From CAYLQD01 sp043819695 (GTDB taxonomy: Bacteria > Planctomycetota > PUPC01), in assembly GCA_043819695.1 (NCBI GenBank), contig JBDREM010000006.1:1-12036 (forward strand): 12,036 nt of DNA, written 5' to 3'. The notes below the pieces were generated by a model. That model made no database searches. It was not told where the DNA came from and saw nothing but the letters and a program-made list of their open reading frames with translations. A program made the position numbers and the translations under genes. Shown one piece after another: positions 1-6,776 of this stretch (within the stretch, counting starts at the first letter, position 1; every line of letters starts with the position of its first letter).

Positions 1-149
1 ACAAGCTTGACAACGAGAGAGCGCTGGAACTGCTGCACTCCATCCCAATTATCCATGTGCACGGGATTCTGGGCGAGTATCCCACGTTCCCGTACTCACA
101 CGGCGACCGCAACGACGTAATCGAAGCAATTGCCGCTCAGAGCTTGTGA
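1..149 (+). pseudogene. 3' fragment of an unidentified gene (possibly SIR2-like/AbiH-like), cut off at the insertion sequence
   Basis: The open frame enters the window in frame 3, from base 3, and ends in TGA at 147-149, giving about 48 residues. It contains IIHVHGILGEYP followed by SHGDRNDVIEAIAAQ. An I-x-H-V-x-G-x-L-G stretch after an 'LLHSIP' segment resembles the second half of SIR2-like and AbiH-like defence proteins, which normally run on for 100 or more residues; this is a recollection of family pattern, not a search. The last two codons and the stop lie inside the left terminal repeat of the insertion sequence (from 141), so the stop is supplied by the element. The natural C-terminus is not visible on the far side of the element. 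It is therefore annotated as a truncated gene. The family call is weak; the truncation is well supported. Confidence 0.5.
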
Positions 150-156
150 AAGAATC
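141..156 (+). repeat. Left terminal inverted repeat of the insertion sequence
   Basis: AGCTTGTGAAAGAATC pairs with the right end at 14 of 16 positions. CTCAG at 136-140 abuts it on the outside and recurs just beyond the right end. Confidence 0.8.
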
Positions 157-330
157 AACACTTCGCCAAGATAACCACGAGAACGACGGTTCGGCTCTTG
201 GCGGAGCCGATTCGCGGATTCGTCGCCCGAAAGCCGCGTTTCGCTGACGGAACGCGGACAATCGACACGGACGGGCCGTGCCCTCATTTCCTACCGGCGC
301 AATCGGCCGGATTCAAGCCCCTTTTCGTCT

Positions 331-1710
331 CTATACGGCCTCCGCGATTGCCTCGGCGCGCAGTGTGACCGCACGCATGAGGTTGTGAGCGAGCGCATAC
401 CATAACGCCACGGCCCGAACCTTCTCCAACCCGCGCACCAGGAACTGGCGCAGCCCTCGATTCCGGGCAATCGCGTTCACGCACTCGGCGGTGGACGCGC
501 GCTCCTTGTAGATTTTCTTCGCCGCGTCTGTTCCCATCCGTTGGCGCCATTCCGCAATCGTCTCGCTGTCGCCGGGCCGCGGAACGTGCGGGTCTCGCTC
601 TGCGTTCTTGGGCTTTGGAACCGGGGCGTACACCGTCGTGCCGGTCTCCGGCGAACTGACTTCCTCGATGTCCTCGTGCTTCGCAAAACCGCCGTCCACC
701 AGCATCTCGTCCGGGGGCCGTCCGTAGCGCTGCTTGTGCTGCTCGACCATCGGACTCATCTGGCCCTGGTCGCTGCCGCTGTTGATCACCTCCACGCCGG
801 TGATCACCTGGCTCTCGGTGTCCGTCGCAAACTGCACGTTGTGAGCCGGGCGGAAGCCGCCGTCGGCCATCTTCATCACGCGTGCCTCGGGGTCCGTCGT
901 CGAGACGCGGGCCTTGTCTTTGTCCGCCGGCTTCTTCTTCGCTTCCGCCTCGGGCAGTTCCGCCAATGCCCGCCGAATCCGCTCCGACCGCTCGCGGGCG
1001 GCCCGACGGCGAGCCGCATCACGACGCCGGTTCTCCGCCCCTGGGTCGCCTTTCAACTCCGCACGAAGCGAGTCCACCTGCTCCCGCGCCTCGGCCTGAC
1101 AAGTCTCCAGAGTCTTGCCACGCCGAAACGACGACGCCCCCGCACTCGCCCGAACCCGCATCCCGTCCTGAGCCACCCGATTCAGCGTCACCAGACCCTG
1201 GTGCATCAGCGTCGCCACGCTCTGCGTCAGCAACTCGTCCAGCAACTCCGTGTGAGCCGTCCGGAAGTCCGACAGCGTGTGATAGTTCACCGACACCCCG
1301 CCGCAAATCCAGCGATACGCCACGTGAGCCTCGCACAGCCGGTCCACCTCCCGAGCCGAACCCACGCCGTCCAACGTCGCATACAGCCACAGAGCCAGCA
1401 GAATCTTCGGGTCGATCGCATCCCGGCCCGCCCAGCCCTCCAACGCGCGAATCTGCTCGTACAGCGGCGTCAGGTCCAGCCCCTCCGCGTACTCCCACAC
1501 CAACCGAGCCGTGTGATCGTCCGCAACCAGCGCGTCCAACGGCAACACCTGCATCTCCACCTGGTCGCGACAGGCACGCTGAACCCGCGGAACCCCCGTT
1601 TTCTCGGATAATGACACGCACCCGTCCTCCGCATCCATGGCCGGCAAATCGAACAGCACCCGCTGAACCGGGCACTCGTCCGAGGTTGTCTTGACTGATC
1701 TGGTATTCAC
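331..1710 (-). CDS. IS1182-family transposase (DDE)
   Basis: This 459-residue protein cuts and rejoins the ends of its own element. The N-terminal domain (about residues 53-150) has the IS1182 pattern LVADDHTARLVWEYAEGLDL, then DPKILLALWLYA and VSVNYHTLSDFR. The probable catalytic triad is D182 (VAQDGMRVRASAGASSFRR), D339 (MLVDGGF) and E409 (YKERASTAECVNA). A basic insert (about residues 220-270) separates the first two acidic residues, and the C-terminus ends in the usual LWYALAHNLMRAV helix. The start is GTG preceded by AAAGGGGG; because the candidate promoter lies right against it, a downstream ATG at residue 25 or 53 is possible. No frameshift or internal stop is seen. Length is normal for the family. 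Confidence 0.92.
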   Translation of the reverse strand: MNTRSVKTTSDECPVQRVLFDLPAMDAEDGCVSLSEKTGVPRVQRACRDQVEMQVLPLDALVADDHTARLVWEYAEGLDLTPLYEQIRALEGWAGRDAIDPKILLALWLYATLDGVGSAREVDRLCEAHVAYRWICGGVSVNYHTLSDFRTAHTELLDELLTQSVATLMHQGLVTLNRVAQDGMRVRASAGASSFRRGKTLETCQAEAREQVDSLRAELKGDPGAENRRRDAARRRAARERSERIRRALAELPEAEAKKKPADKDKARVSTTDPEARVMKMADGGFRPAHNVQFATDTESQVITGVEVINSGSDQGQMSPMVEQHKQRYGRPPDEMLVDGGFAKHEDIEEVSSPETGTTVYAPVPKPKNAERDPHVPRPGDSETIAEWRQRMGTDAAKKIYKERASTAECVNAIARNRGLRQFLVRGLEKVRAVALWYALAHNLMRAVTLRAEAIAEAV

Positions 1711-1717
1711 GGCCCCC

Positions 1718-1746
1718 TTTATAACATTATTCGGCGCCCAAGTCCA
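1718..1746 (-). promoter_or_regulatory. Candidate transposase promoter
   Basis: Read on the minus strand, TGGACT (1741-1746) is followed by a 17-base spacer and TATAAA (1718-1723). The -10 ends 7 bases before the GTG start, so the transcript would be nearly leaderless, or translation would begin at an internal ATG. The hexamers match consensus at 4 of 6 and 5 of 6 positions. Confidence 0.35.
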
Positions 1747-1785
1747 GCGGTATTTCTATGCCCCCTTTTGTTCTTCGCACAAGCC

Positions 1786-1801
1786 GATTTTTTCACAACC
1801 T
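1786..1801 (-). repeat. Right terminal inverted repeat of the insertion sequence
   Basis: On the minus strand it reads AGGTTGTGAAAAAATC, matching the left end at 14 of 16 positions. CTCAG follows directly at 1802-1806. Confidence 0.8.
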
Positions 1802-1802
1802 C

Positions 1803-1856
1803 TCAGTTCTTTGCGAGAGCCGCGCCCAACACCAGCGCCAACGCTGTTCTCTTCAT
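1803..1856 (-). pseudogene. Truncated 5' end of a secreted or lipoprotein gene
   Basis: The 17 codons MKRTALALVLGAALAKN read as the start of a signal peptide: two basic residues, then a hydrophobic run ending in small residues. The start is well placed, with AGGAAAGG upstream and only 23 bases separating it from the stop of the secreted zinc-ribbon gene, so it was probably the second gene of that operon. The frame stops in the CTCAG sequence bordering the insertion sequence. The rest of the gene is not visible beyond the left end of the element, where a plus-strand fragment lies instead. A genuine 17-residue peptide is possible but less likely. Confidence 0.45.
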
Positions 1857-1879
1857 CTGCTTGCCCCTTTCCTGTGCCT

Positions 1880-2878
1880 TCATTTCTCGGCTTGCCACTC
1901 CTTTTTCAGCCCGCTCAGCCGGCCGAGCAGCAGGTCCATAGTCTTGGCGGCGGGGCCGTCGAGGGCGGCCCTGATCCCCTCGAGCCGCCGCAGCATCGGC
2001 AGGCCCCAACCGAGGTCCGCGTACAGTTCGACCCCGGGCAGGCCCGTTATGTGCAGTGTATACGCCGGGCCTTTCGGGTACGTGATCTTCTTGTTTGCGA
2101 TGTTTGCCATCTCGCCCAGAAGACCGTCCTGCGCGAACTGGCCGACGATCTTTTCCGCCTGAGCCTTCGAGATCTGCGCCGCGGGCCAGAACGGCGGGCG
2201 GCGTTCGGGCGCGAGGAACTTAAAGACGGGGACGCGCAGATCGAGCGAGTAGAACGGCTTGTCCTGTTCCCCGAAGTAGCGCAGGCTGAAGATCAGCGCG
2301 TCGGCGCGAGCGTTCAGTTGCTTTACACGCGCCGCGGCAGGCGGCAGCAGCAGGAGGTTTCCTTCGGCGCCTGCGTGCCCGGGCGCCGGCATCCAGCCGT
2401 GCGGGCCGAAGAGGCGTTTCGGCGTCCCGACCCAGTACATCGGCCCCCACGGCGTCCGGTAGTGGTCGTTGATCTCGGGCTGGGGAAGTTCCTTGCCCGC
2501 GTGGAACAGTGCGCCCCACGTGCCTTCGCTTCTCGTGCCCGCGAGCCGGACCGTGTGACGGTACTCCCACCGGCCCGACTTGTAGACGGCCGACTTCTTC
2601 GGATCGATCTTGTCCTTCCCGGGCCCGGCCGGCGGAGCCGGCGGCTCGGCCTTTGCTCCGAGCGGCGCGCGGCAGTGCTGGCACTGGCCGAGCTTGGCGC
2701 TGCACGTCCTGCACAGCTTGAACGCGCCGCTCGACGTGTGCCCGCCGCAGGCGGCGCACTTGCCGATGTCAGCGGTGTACATCTTCCCTTTGCAGCGCGC
2801 GCAAAGGGCGCCGAGCGCGGGCGCGGCGAACACACACACCGCGGCCGCCGCGAACACAGCGAACAGGACTCGCTTCAT
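1880..2878 (-). CDS. Secreted protein with N-terminal double zinc-ribbon (four CxxC pairs), function unknown
   Basis: The ATG at 2878 is preceded by AAAGGAG with correct spacing, giving 332 residues; a longer open frame to 3217 has no ribosome site. Residues 1-23 form a signal peptide (MKRVLFAVFAAAA..APALG). Directly after it come four Cys pairs, C26/C29, C41/C44, C56/C59 and C66/C69, in a DIGKCAACGGHTSSGAFKLC context, which looks like two zinc ribbons. A Pro-rich linker (about 74-85) leads to a domain of about 245 residues that I do not recognise; it contains ELPQPEINDHYRTPWGPMYWVG and a C-terminal helix. The protein is presumably exported. A zinc-binding role is inferred from the cysteines only. 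It was probably co-transcribed with the truncated gene downstream. Confidence 0.8.
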   Translation of the reverse strand: MKRVLFAVFAAAAVCVFAAPALGALCARCKGKMYTADIGKCAACGGHTSSGAFKLCRTCSAKLGQCQHCRAPLGAKAEPPAPPAGPGKDKIDPKKSAVYKSGRWEYRHTVRLAGTRSEGTWGALFHAGKELPQPEINDHYRTPWGPMYWVGTPKRLFGPHGWMPAPGHAGAEGNLLLLPPAAARVKQLNARADALIFSLRYFGEQDKPFYSLDLRVPVFKFLAPERRPPFWPAAQISKAQAEKIVGQFAQDGLLGEMANIANKKITYPKGPAYTLHITGLPGVELYADLGWGLPMLRRLEGIRAALDGPAAKTMDLLLGRLSGLKKEWQAEK

Positions 2879-2911
2879 TGCCTCATCTCCTTTCCGGCCA
2901 TAAAGCACCTC

Positions 2912-2917
2912 ATTATA
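2912..2917 (-). promoter_or_regulatory. Candidate -10 element for the zinc-ribbon gene
   Basis: On the minus strand this is a perfect TATAAT, 33 bases upstream of the ATG, which would give a leader of about 27 bases. I see no good -35 hexamer at 16-18 bases, so the promoter is only a candidate. Confidence 0.4.
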
Positions 2918-3016
2918 AGGCGTGGCCTCCTTCCCGACGAGGATTCTACGCGGTTTTCTTGCCGCACAACATGATAGACGCAACTTGCACGCGCCTGGTT
3001 CCCGTTTCTTGCGGCC

Positions 3017-3045
3017 TTGATGGCGGCGCGGGCGTGCGCTATGAT
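3017..3045 (+). promoter_or_regulatory. Sigma70-like promoter of the acetolactate decarboxylase gene
   Basis: TTGATG (3017-3022) is followed by a 17-base GC-rich spacer and TATGAT (3040-3045). Transcription would start near 3052, about 59 bases before the ATG. This lies in the 232-base spacer between two divergent genes. Confidence 0.6.
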
Positions 3046-3110
3046 GCGGCCGTCGCCGCCTGGAAGGAATGCGGCTCTTTCTCGCCGCTCTGACAGAACG
3101 AGGAAAGAAG

Positions 3111-3950
3111 ATGAAGCGGATCATTGTCCTCGCGCTTGTCGCGCTGCTGCCGTCGTGTTCGCTCTTGCAGGGCGAAGCGGTCGACCGGCGCGAGACGCTG
3201 GCGCAGGTCTCGACCATTGATGCGATTCTGGCCGGCGATTACGACGGCAAGGTCTCCTGCCGTCGCCTGCTCCGGTTCGGCGGGTTCGGCATCGGAACGT
3301 TCCACGCGCTCGACGGCGAGATGATCGTGCTCGACGGCACGGTTTATCGCGTCGATGCCGCCGGCGAGGTGCACGTGCTGGCGAAGGACGTGAAGACCCC
3401 GTTCGCGTGCGTGACGTCGTTCGAGCCGGACATGGAAATCGCCGTGACGTCTTCGGGAACGGACGTGGCGCTGACCAACGACGGATGCCCGGAGATATTC
3501 CCCGCCGACGCTCTGCACGCCGACCGGGCAAAGGAAGCAGTCGACTCGATCTGTGGTACGCCCAATCATTTTCTGGCGGTGCGCATCGACGGCGCATTCA
3601 GCTATGTGAGAACGCGGAGCGTGCCTCGGCAGAAGAAGCCGTATCCCCGGCTCGTCGAGGTGACAAGGAACCAGCCGACGTTCGAGTTACGGAACGTGAA
3701 AGGCACGATTGTGGGGTTCCGCTGCCCGGCGTTCGTGAAGGGCATCAACGTGCCCGGCTACCACCTGCACTTCATCACCGAGGACCGCACCGGCGGCGGG
3801 CACGTGCTCGACTTCAAGCTGATCAAAGGAGAAATCGGCGTGGACGTCACTCCGAACTTCTACCTGATGCTGCCCGCGGGGGAGGGCGCCTTCGAGGAGC
3901 TCGACCTAACGGTCGACCGCGAGAAGGAAGTGCGCGAGGCGGAGAGGTGA
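3111..3950 (+). CDS. budA: Alpha-acetolactate decarboxylase, predicted lipoprotein
   Basis: This enzyme converts (S)-2-acetolactate to (R)-acetoin with loss of CO2, in the acetoin/butanediol pathway. The 279-residue protein has the family motifs in order: LAQVSTIDAILAGDYDG (30-46), GTFHALDGEMIVLDG (62-76, with E70), RIDGAF (158-163), NVKGTIVGFRCP, and the zinc site HLH (218-220) plus H231 in GGGHVLD. The ATG at 3111 follows AGGAAAG at 7 bases or less and is preferred to an upstream ATG at 3069. The N-terminus MKRIIVLALVALLPSC is a signal peptide with a lipobox-like LPSC, so C16 may be lipidated. Exported family members are known in Bacillus/Brevibacillus. No acetolactate synthase lies nearby. 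Family assignment is firm; localisation is inferred. Confidence 0.92.
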   Translation: MKRIIVLALVALLPSCSLLQGEAVDRRETLAQVSTIDAILAGDYDGKVSCRRLLRFGGFGIGTFHALDGEMIVLDGTVYRVDAAGEVHVLAKDVKTPFACVTSFEPDMEIAVTSSGTDVALTNDGCPEIFPADALHADRAKEAVDSICGTPNHFLAVRIDGAFSYVRTRSVPRQKKPYPRLVEVTRNQPTFELRNVKGTIVGFRCPAFVKGINVPGYHLHFITEDRTGGGHVLDFKLIKGEIGVDVTPNFYLMLPAGEGAFEELDLTVDREKEVREAER

Positions 3951-3965
3951 CGGGTGCAAAGAAGG

Positions 3966-4334
3966 CTACCCCAGGCCCTCCGGAGGCTCTTGTCCTGCGG
4001 GCATCTTGGTGAGCTTAGGGCCGGGTTTGGGCTCAATGACCTCTGGGCGGCCGTCGGCCATGCGACGGATCTCGACGTTCCTTATCTCGCTCACTCGTGC
4101 GAGTTTTGCCAAGTGTTGGGGTTTCGCTGTCACGAAAACCACCCTGCCCAATATGCCATCTTTCTCAAGTCGAGAGATGAACTCGTCCAGGAACGAGAGC
4201 GATAAGAACTCCACGCCGTTCAGAAGCAGGTGAATCTCGTCGCCATCGTCTCGGGACAGAAGGGCCTCGGCAGCCAATCGTCCCCTGCGGCGCGTCAGGC
4301 ACGGTGTGGTAAGCTCCGCTATCGCCAGTTGCAT
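3966..4334 (-). CDS. STAS-like domain protein (DUF4325 type)
   Basis: The 122-residue protein has the DUF4325 core: SRDDGDEIHLLLNGVEFLSL followed by SFLDEFISRLEKDG (about 47-60) and RVVFVTA (64-70). This fold is related to anti-sigma-antagonist STAS domains, and family members are thought to act in signalling, often beside a histidine-kinase-like ATPase. No such partner is visible here. The ATG has GAGG about 9 bases upstream. The frame stays open a little further upstream, to a TAG about 75 bases before, but has no good start codon. The tail after residue 95 is Pro/Lys-rich and probably disordered. The gene follows argJ after 75 bases and may be the last gene of that transcript. It converges with budA across 15 bases. 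Confidence 0.72.
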   Translation of the reverse strand: MQLAIAELTTPCLTRRRGRLAAEALLSRDDGDEIHLLLNGVEFLSLSFLDEFISRLEKDGILGRVVFVTAKPQHLAKLARVSEIRNVEIRRMADGRPEVIEPKPGPKLTKMPAGQEPPEGLG

Positions 4335-4409
4335 CTCAGGTACCTCAACCCGTTGGGAAATGGACAGCCAGTTGCACGCCAGGGAGATCGACAGAAGCTA
4401 TCCGTCTTT

Positions 4410-5639
4410 CTACGTGTGATAATCCGCGTTGATGGTGACGTACTCGCGGCTGAAGTCGCAGGTCCAGACGGTGGCGGAGCCCTTGCCGAGGCCGAGGTCG
4501 AGTTCGATCTCGATCTCCTGGGTCTTCATTGTCGCGGCGAGTTTGGCTATGGGAGTCTTCGCGGGCACGCCCCTGGCGAACGCGAGCACCCCGCCGATTC
4601 GGAGGGTGGTTTTTTCGCCGACGAGCTTCGCGCCGCACCCGGCCGCGCGGCACACGATGCGGCCCCAGTTCGGGTCGCCGCCGTTAATGGCGCACTTGAC
4701 GAGCGGCGAATTGGCGACGGCCTTCGCGACGGTCTCGGCGTCGTTCGCAGTGGCGGCATGCTTGACGCGCACCTCGACGAATTTCGTCGCCCCTTCGCCG
4801 TCACGCACCAGCATCTTGGCCAGGTGAATGCAGACGAACTCGAGCGCGGCGGCGAACTGATCGAACGAGCGCCCGGCCTTGTCGATGCGCCGGTTGCCGG
4901 CGGCGCCGTTCGCGAGGACGAGCAGCGTGTCGTTCGTGCTCATGTCTCCGTCGATCGTGATGCGGTTGAAGGAAACGTTGACCGCGGCCCTGAGCGCGCG
5001 TCGAAGCATCGCCGGCGAGATGCCGGCGTCGGTGGTGACGAAGGCGAGCATCGTGGCCATGTTCGGGGCGATCATTCCCGCGCCTTTCGCCGAGCCGCCG
5101 ATGGTGACGACCCGGCCGCCGATCACGGTCTGCGCCGCGACGGACTTGGCGCGGGTGTCTGTCGTCATTATGGCCCGGGCGAACGCGTCGCCGCTCTTCG
5201 CGTCGGGCGCGAGCGTCTCGGCGGCGTCGGCAACGCCTGCGACGATCTTCTCGAGCGGCAGCGGCCGGCCGATGATGCCGGTCGAGGCGACGCAGACGTT
5301 CTCGGGGTCGAGATCGAGCTGGCGGGCCGCGGCGACGGCCATCGCGGCCGCGTCACGGGCGCCGCGCTCGCCCGTGCACGCATTGGCGTTGCCGCTGTTG
5401 ACGACGACCGCCTGCGCGGCTCCTTTGCTCACGACCGACCGCGTCCAGCCGACCGGGGCCGCGGGGATTGTGATGGTCGTGAAGACCGCGGCGGCCGAGC
5501 ACGGCCGGTCGGAGAGGACCATGGCGAGGTCGAGGGCGCTCTTGTTTTGTTTGATCCCGCACCGCACGCCGGCCGCGGAGAATCCTCGCGCTGCTGCGAC
5601 ACCGCCTTCAACTCGTCTGAACTTGACGCCACGCGGCAT
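4410..5639 (-). CDS. argJ: Bifunctional glutamate N-acetyltransferase / ornithine acetyltransferase
   Basis: ArgJ moves the acetyl group from N-acetylornithine to glutamate (the cyclic arginine pathway); many forms also use acetyl-CoA. The 409-residue length is typical. Visible motifs are VVVNSGNANACTG (78-90), the oxyanion-hole T120-G121 in ASTGIIGRPLP, and the autoproteolysis site KGAGMIAPNMATM (185-197), where self-cleavage before T196 exposes the catalytic threonine. The C-terminus REYVTINADYHT is canonical. The ATG follows GAGGAGG at good spacing. It lies 30 bases after the DUF3604 gene and very probably shares its transcript. No other arginine gene is visible in the window. Confidence 0.96.
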   Translation of the reverse strand: MPRGVKFRRVEGGVAAARGFSAAGVRCGIKQNKSALDLAMVLSDRPCSAAAVFTTITIPAAPVGWTRSVVSKGAAQAVVVNSGNANACTGERGARDAAAMAVAAARQLDLDPENVCVASTGIIGRPLPLEKIVAGVADAAETLAPDAKSGDAFARAIMTTDTRAKSVAAQTVIGGRVVTIGGSAKGAGMIAPNMATMLAFVTTDAGISPAMLRRALRAAVNVSFNRITIDGDMSTNDTLLVLANGAAGNRRIDKAGRSFDQFAAALEFVCIHLAKMLVRDGEGATKFVEVRVKHAATANDAETVAKAVANSPLVKCAINGGDPNWGRIVCRAAGCGAKLVGEKTTLRIGGVLAFARGVPAKTPIAKLAATMKTQEIEIELDLGLGKGSATVWTCDFSREYVTINADYHT

Positions 5640-5669
5640 TGGCCGTCCTCCTCGAAGGTGTCATTCCTG

Positions 5670-6767
5670 TTACGGCGCCACCCAGATGGGGCTCGACCAC
5701 GCGCTGTCTTCGCCCGATTGAGTGGCCCGAACGTAGTACCAGGCCGGCTCGGCCGGCGCGGGCTCGTCGAAGTACATCTCGAATGCCTCCCGGCCGCCGA
5801 TCTTGTGATGGATGATCGATCCGTTCTTGAAGACCTCGGCGCGTTTGATCGGGCGCGTGCCGGTCGCCCGGACATGGATGCGCAGCTTGCCGGCCTCCGT
5901 GATGACGCTTCCCATTGGGGCATGATTGATGGTGAAGTGAAGCTCGATTCGTTCGCCGGTTGTCGCGTAGCAGAGGCGGCTCTTGAGGGCGTCGAAGACG
6001 GCGTCCCGCGAGAGTTCCTCGGCGTAGACGCCGGTCAGGCCGCCCTTGTCATATCGGGCGACGTTCGCCCAGTCGTTCTCCCAGAGCTCGCTGCCGGGCA
6101 TTCCGAAGTGCGTTCCGCTGCCGCCGATGAAGCCCGGTTTGAACCCGGCGAGCAGCGCGTCTTGCGCGTAGCCGTGCGGCCGCGGCGGCTGGCCGGATGC
6201 GTCGGTGACGGGGAAGGGCGTGCCGGCGGCGTCCGAGGACCCCCATTTCGAGTGCATCTCGACAAGGTCGACCTGATAGCGCGCCGGCGCCTCGGGCCAC
6301 GTGTACCCGTGGCGTGCGGAGCTGCTGTGGATTACGGCCTTGAGGCACTCGATCTCCTTGTGCTGATCCCAGATCTCCTGCATCTCGGCGTCGAGCTTGA
6401 TGGCGCCCCGCCGGAGCCAGTCGCGCTGGGGGTGGCGCGCCTTGAGAAAGGGTGTGTCGTCCTTCCTGTAATAGAAGCACACGCTGCCCGGCGTCTCGCC
6501 GTCCCAGGACGGTACGGTTCGCTCGCAGGCGGGGAGGGTGACGAACCTGCCGGGCTCGTCGAACTTCCTTGCCGCGGCCTGAAGCTTCCGCCATGCATCC
6601 TCGCCCATCAGCCCGAGCTTCGCGGCCGGCACGTTGTCGACCTGGTCGGTAAGGGCGCAGAAATCGAGCTTGGCGGTGTCACGAGCGTACGCGTAGTGGT
6701 CGTCCGGCGAGCGGAGCCCGTCGGAGAGCCTCGAGTAGCCGCGCAGGTCGCCCCAGTAGATGTTCAC
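5670..6767 (-). CDS. DUF3604 (PHP-like) protein with substituted metal-site residues
   Basis: The 365-residue protein begins YWGDLRGYSRLSDG, which aligns with the DUF3604 start WGDLHxHSxxSDG, and continues with LDFCALTDQ (canonical TDH) and PGFIGGSGTHFGMPG (canonical GSDTH). DUF3604 proteins belong with PHP-type metallohydrolases, but their substrates are mostly unknown. Here R9, Y11, Q42 and G218 replace residues expected to bind metal, while E82 and H220 remain. The C-terminal ~90 residues look like a beta-sandwich (RIELHFTINHAPMG, IHVRATGTRPIKRAEVFKNG), as in family members. The start is GTG; its ribosome site TAGGAG overlaps the stop codon of the preceding radC-like gene, 9 bases away, so translation is probably coupled. 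The family call is good; catalytic activity is doubtful. Confidence 0.82.
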   Translation of the reverse strand: MNIYWGDLRGYSRLSDGLRSPDDHYAYARDTAKLDFCALTDQVDNVPAAKLGLMGEDAWRKLQAAARKFDEPGRFVTLPACERTVPSWDGETPGSVCFYYRKDDTPFLKARHPQRDWLRRGAIKLDAEMQEIWDQHKEIECLKAVIHSSSARHGYTWPEAPARYQVDLVEMHSKWGSSDAAGTPFPVTDASGQPPRPHGYAQDALLAGFKPGFIGGSGTHFGMPGSELWENDWANVARYDKGGLTGVYAEELSRDAVFDALKSRLCYATTGERIELHFTINHAPMGSVITEAGKLRIHVRATGTRPIKRAEVFKNGSIIHHKIGGREAFEMYFDEPAPAEPAWYYVRATQSGEDSAWSSPIWVAP

Positions 6768-6776
6768 GGTCTTCTC

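Larger units (their letters stand above)
141..1801 (-). mobile_element. Complete IS1182-family insertion sequence
   Basis: The 1661-bp element carries one transposase gene on the minus strand. Its ends are a 16-bp imperfect inverted repeat, AGCTTGTGAAAGAATC at 141-156 and the complement of AGGTTGTGAAAAAATC at 1786-1801, matching at 14 of 16 positions. The 5-mer CTCAG lies immediately outside both ends (136-140 and 1802-1806), as expected for a target-site duplication. Size, single transposase frame and transposase motifs fit IS1182. The 180 bases between the left repeat and the transposase stop hold no gene. The intact reading frame and recognisable ends suggest a recent or still active copy. 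Confidence 0.85.

Noticed and set aside
141..156. Rex-type operator (TTGTGAA half site) at the end of the insertion sequence
   Set aside because: Only a half site is present, and the same sequence forms a matching inverted end 1.6 kb away, so a terminal repeat explains it better.
541..1611. Plus-strand open frame of 356 codons opposite the transposase
   Set aside because: It is an antisense shadow; the Arg/Leu/Val/His-rich translation matches no family and the opposite strand is a clear IS1182 transposase.
1691..2974. Plus-strand open frame of 427 codons
   Set aside because: It crosses the insertion-sequence boundary and runs antisense to the zinc-ribbon gene, which has a ribosome site and signal peptide.
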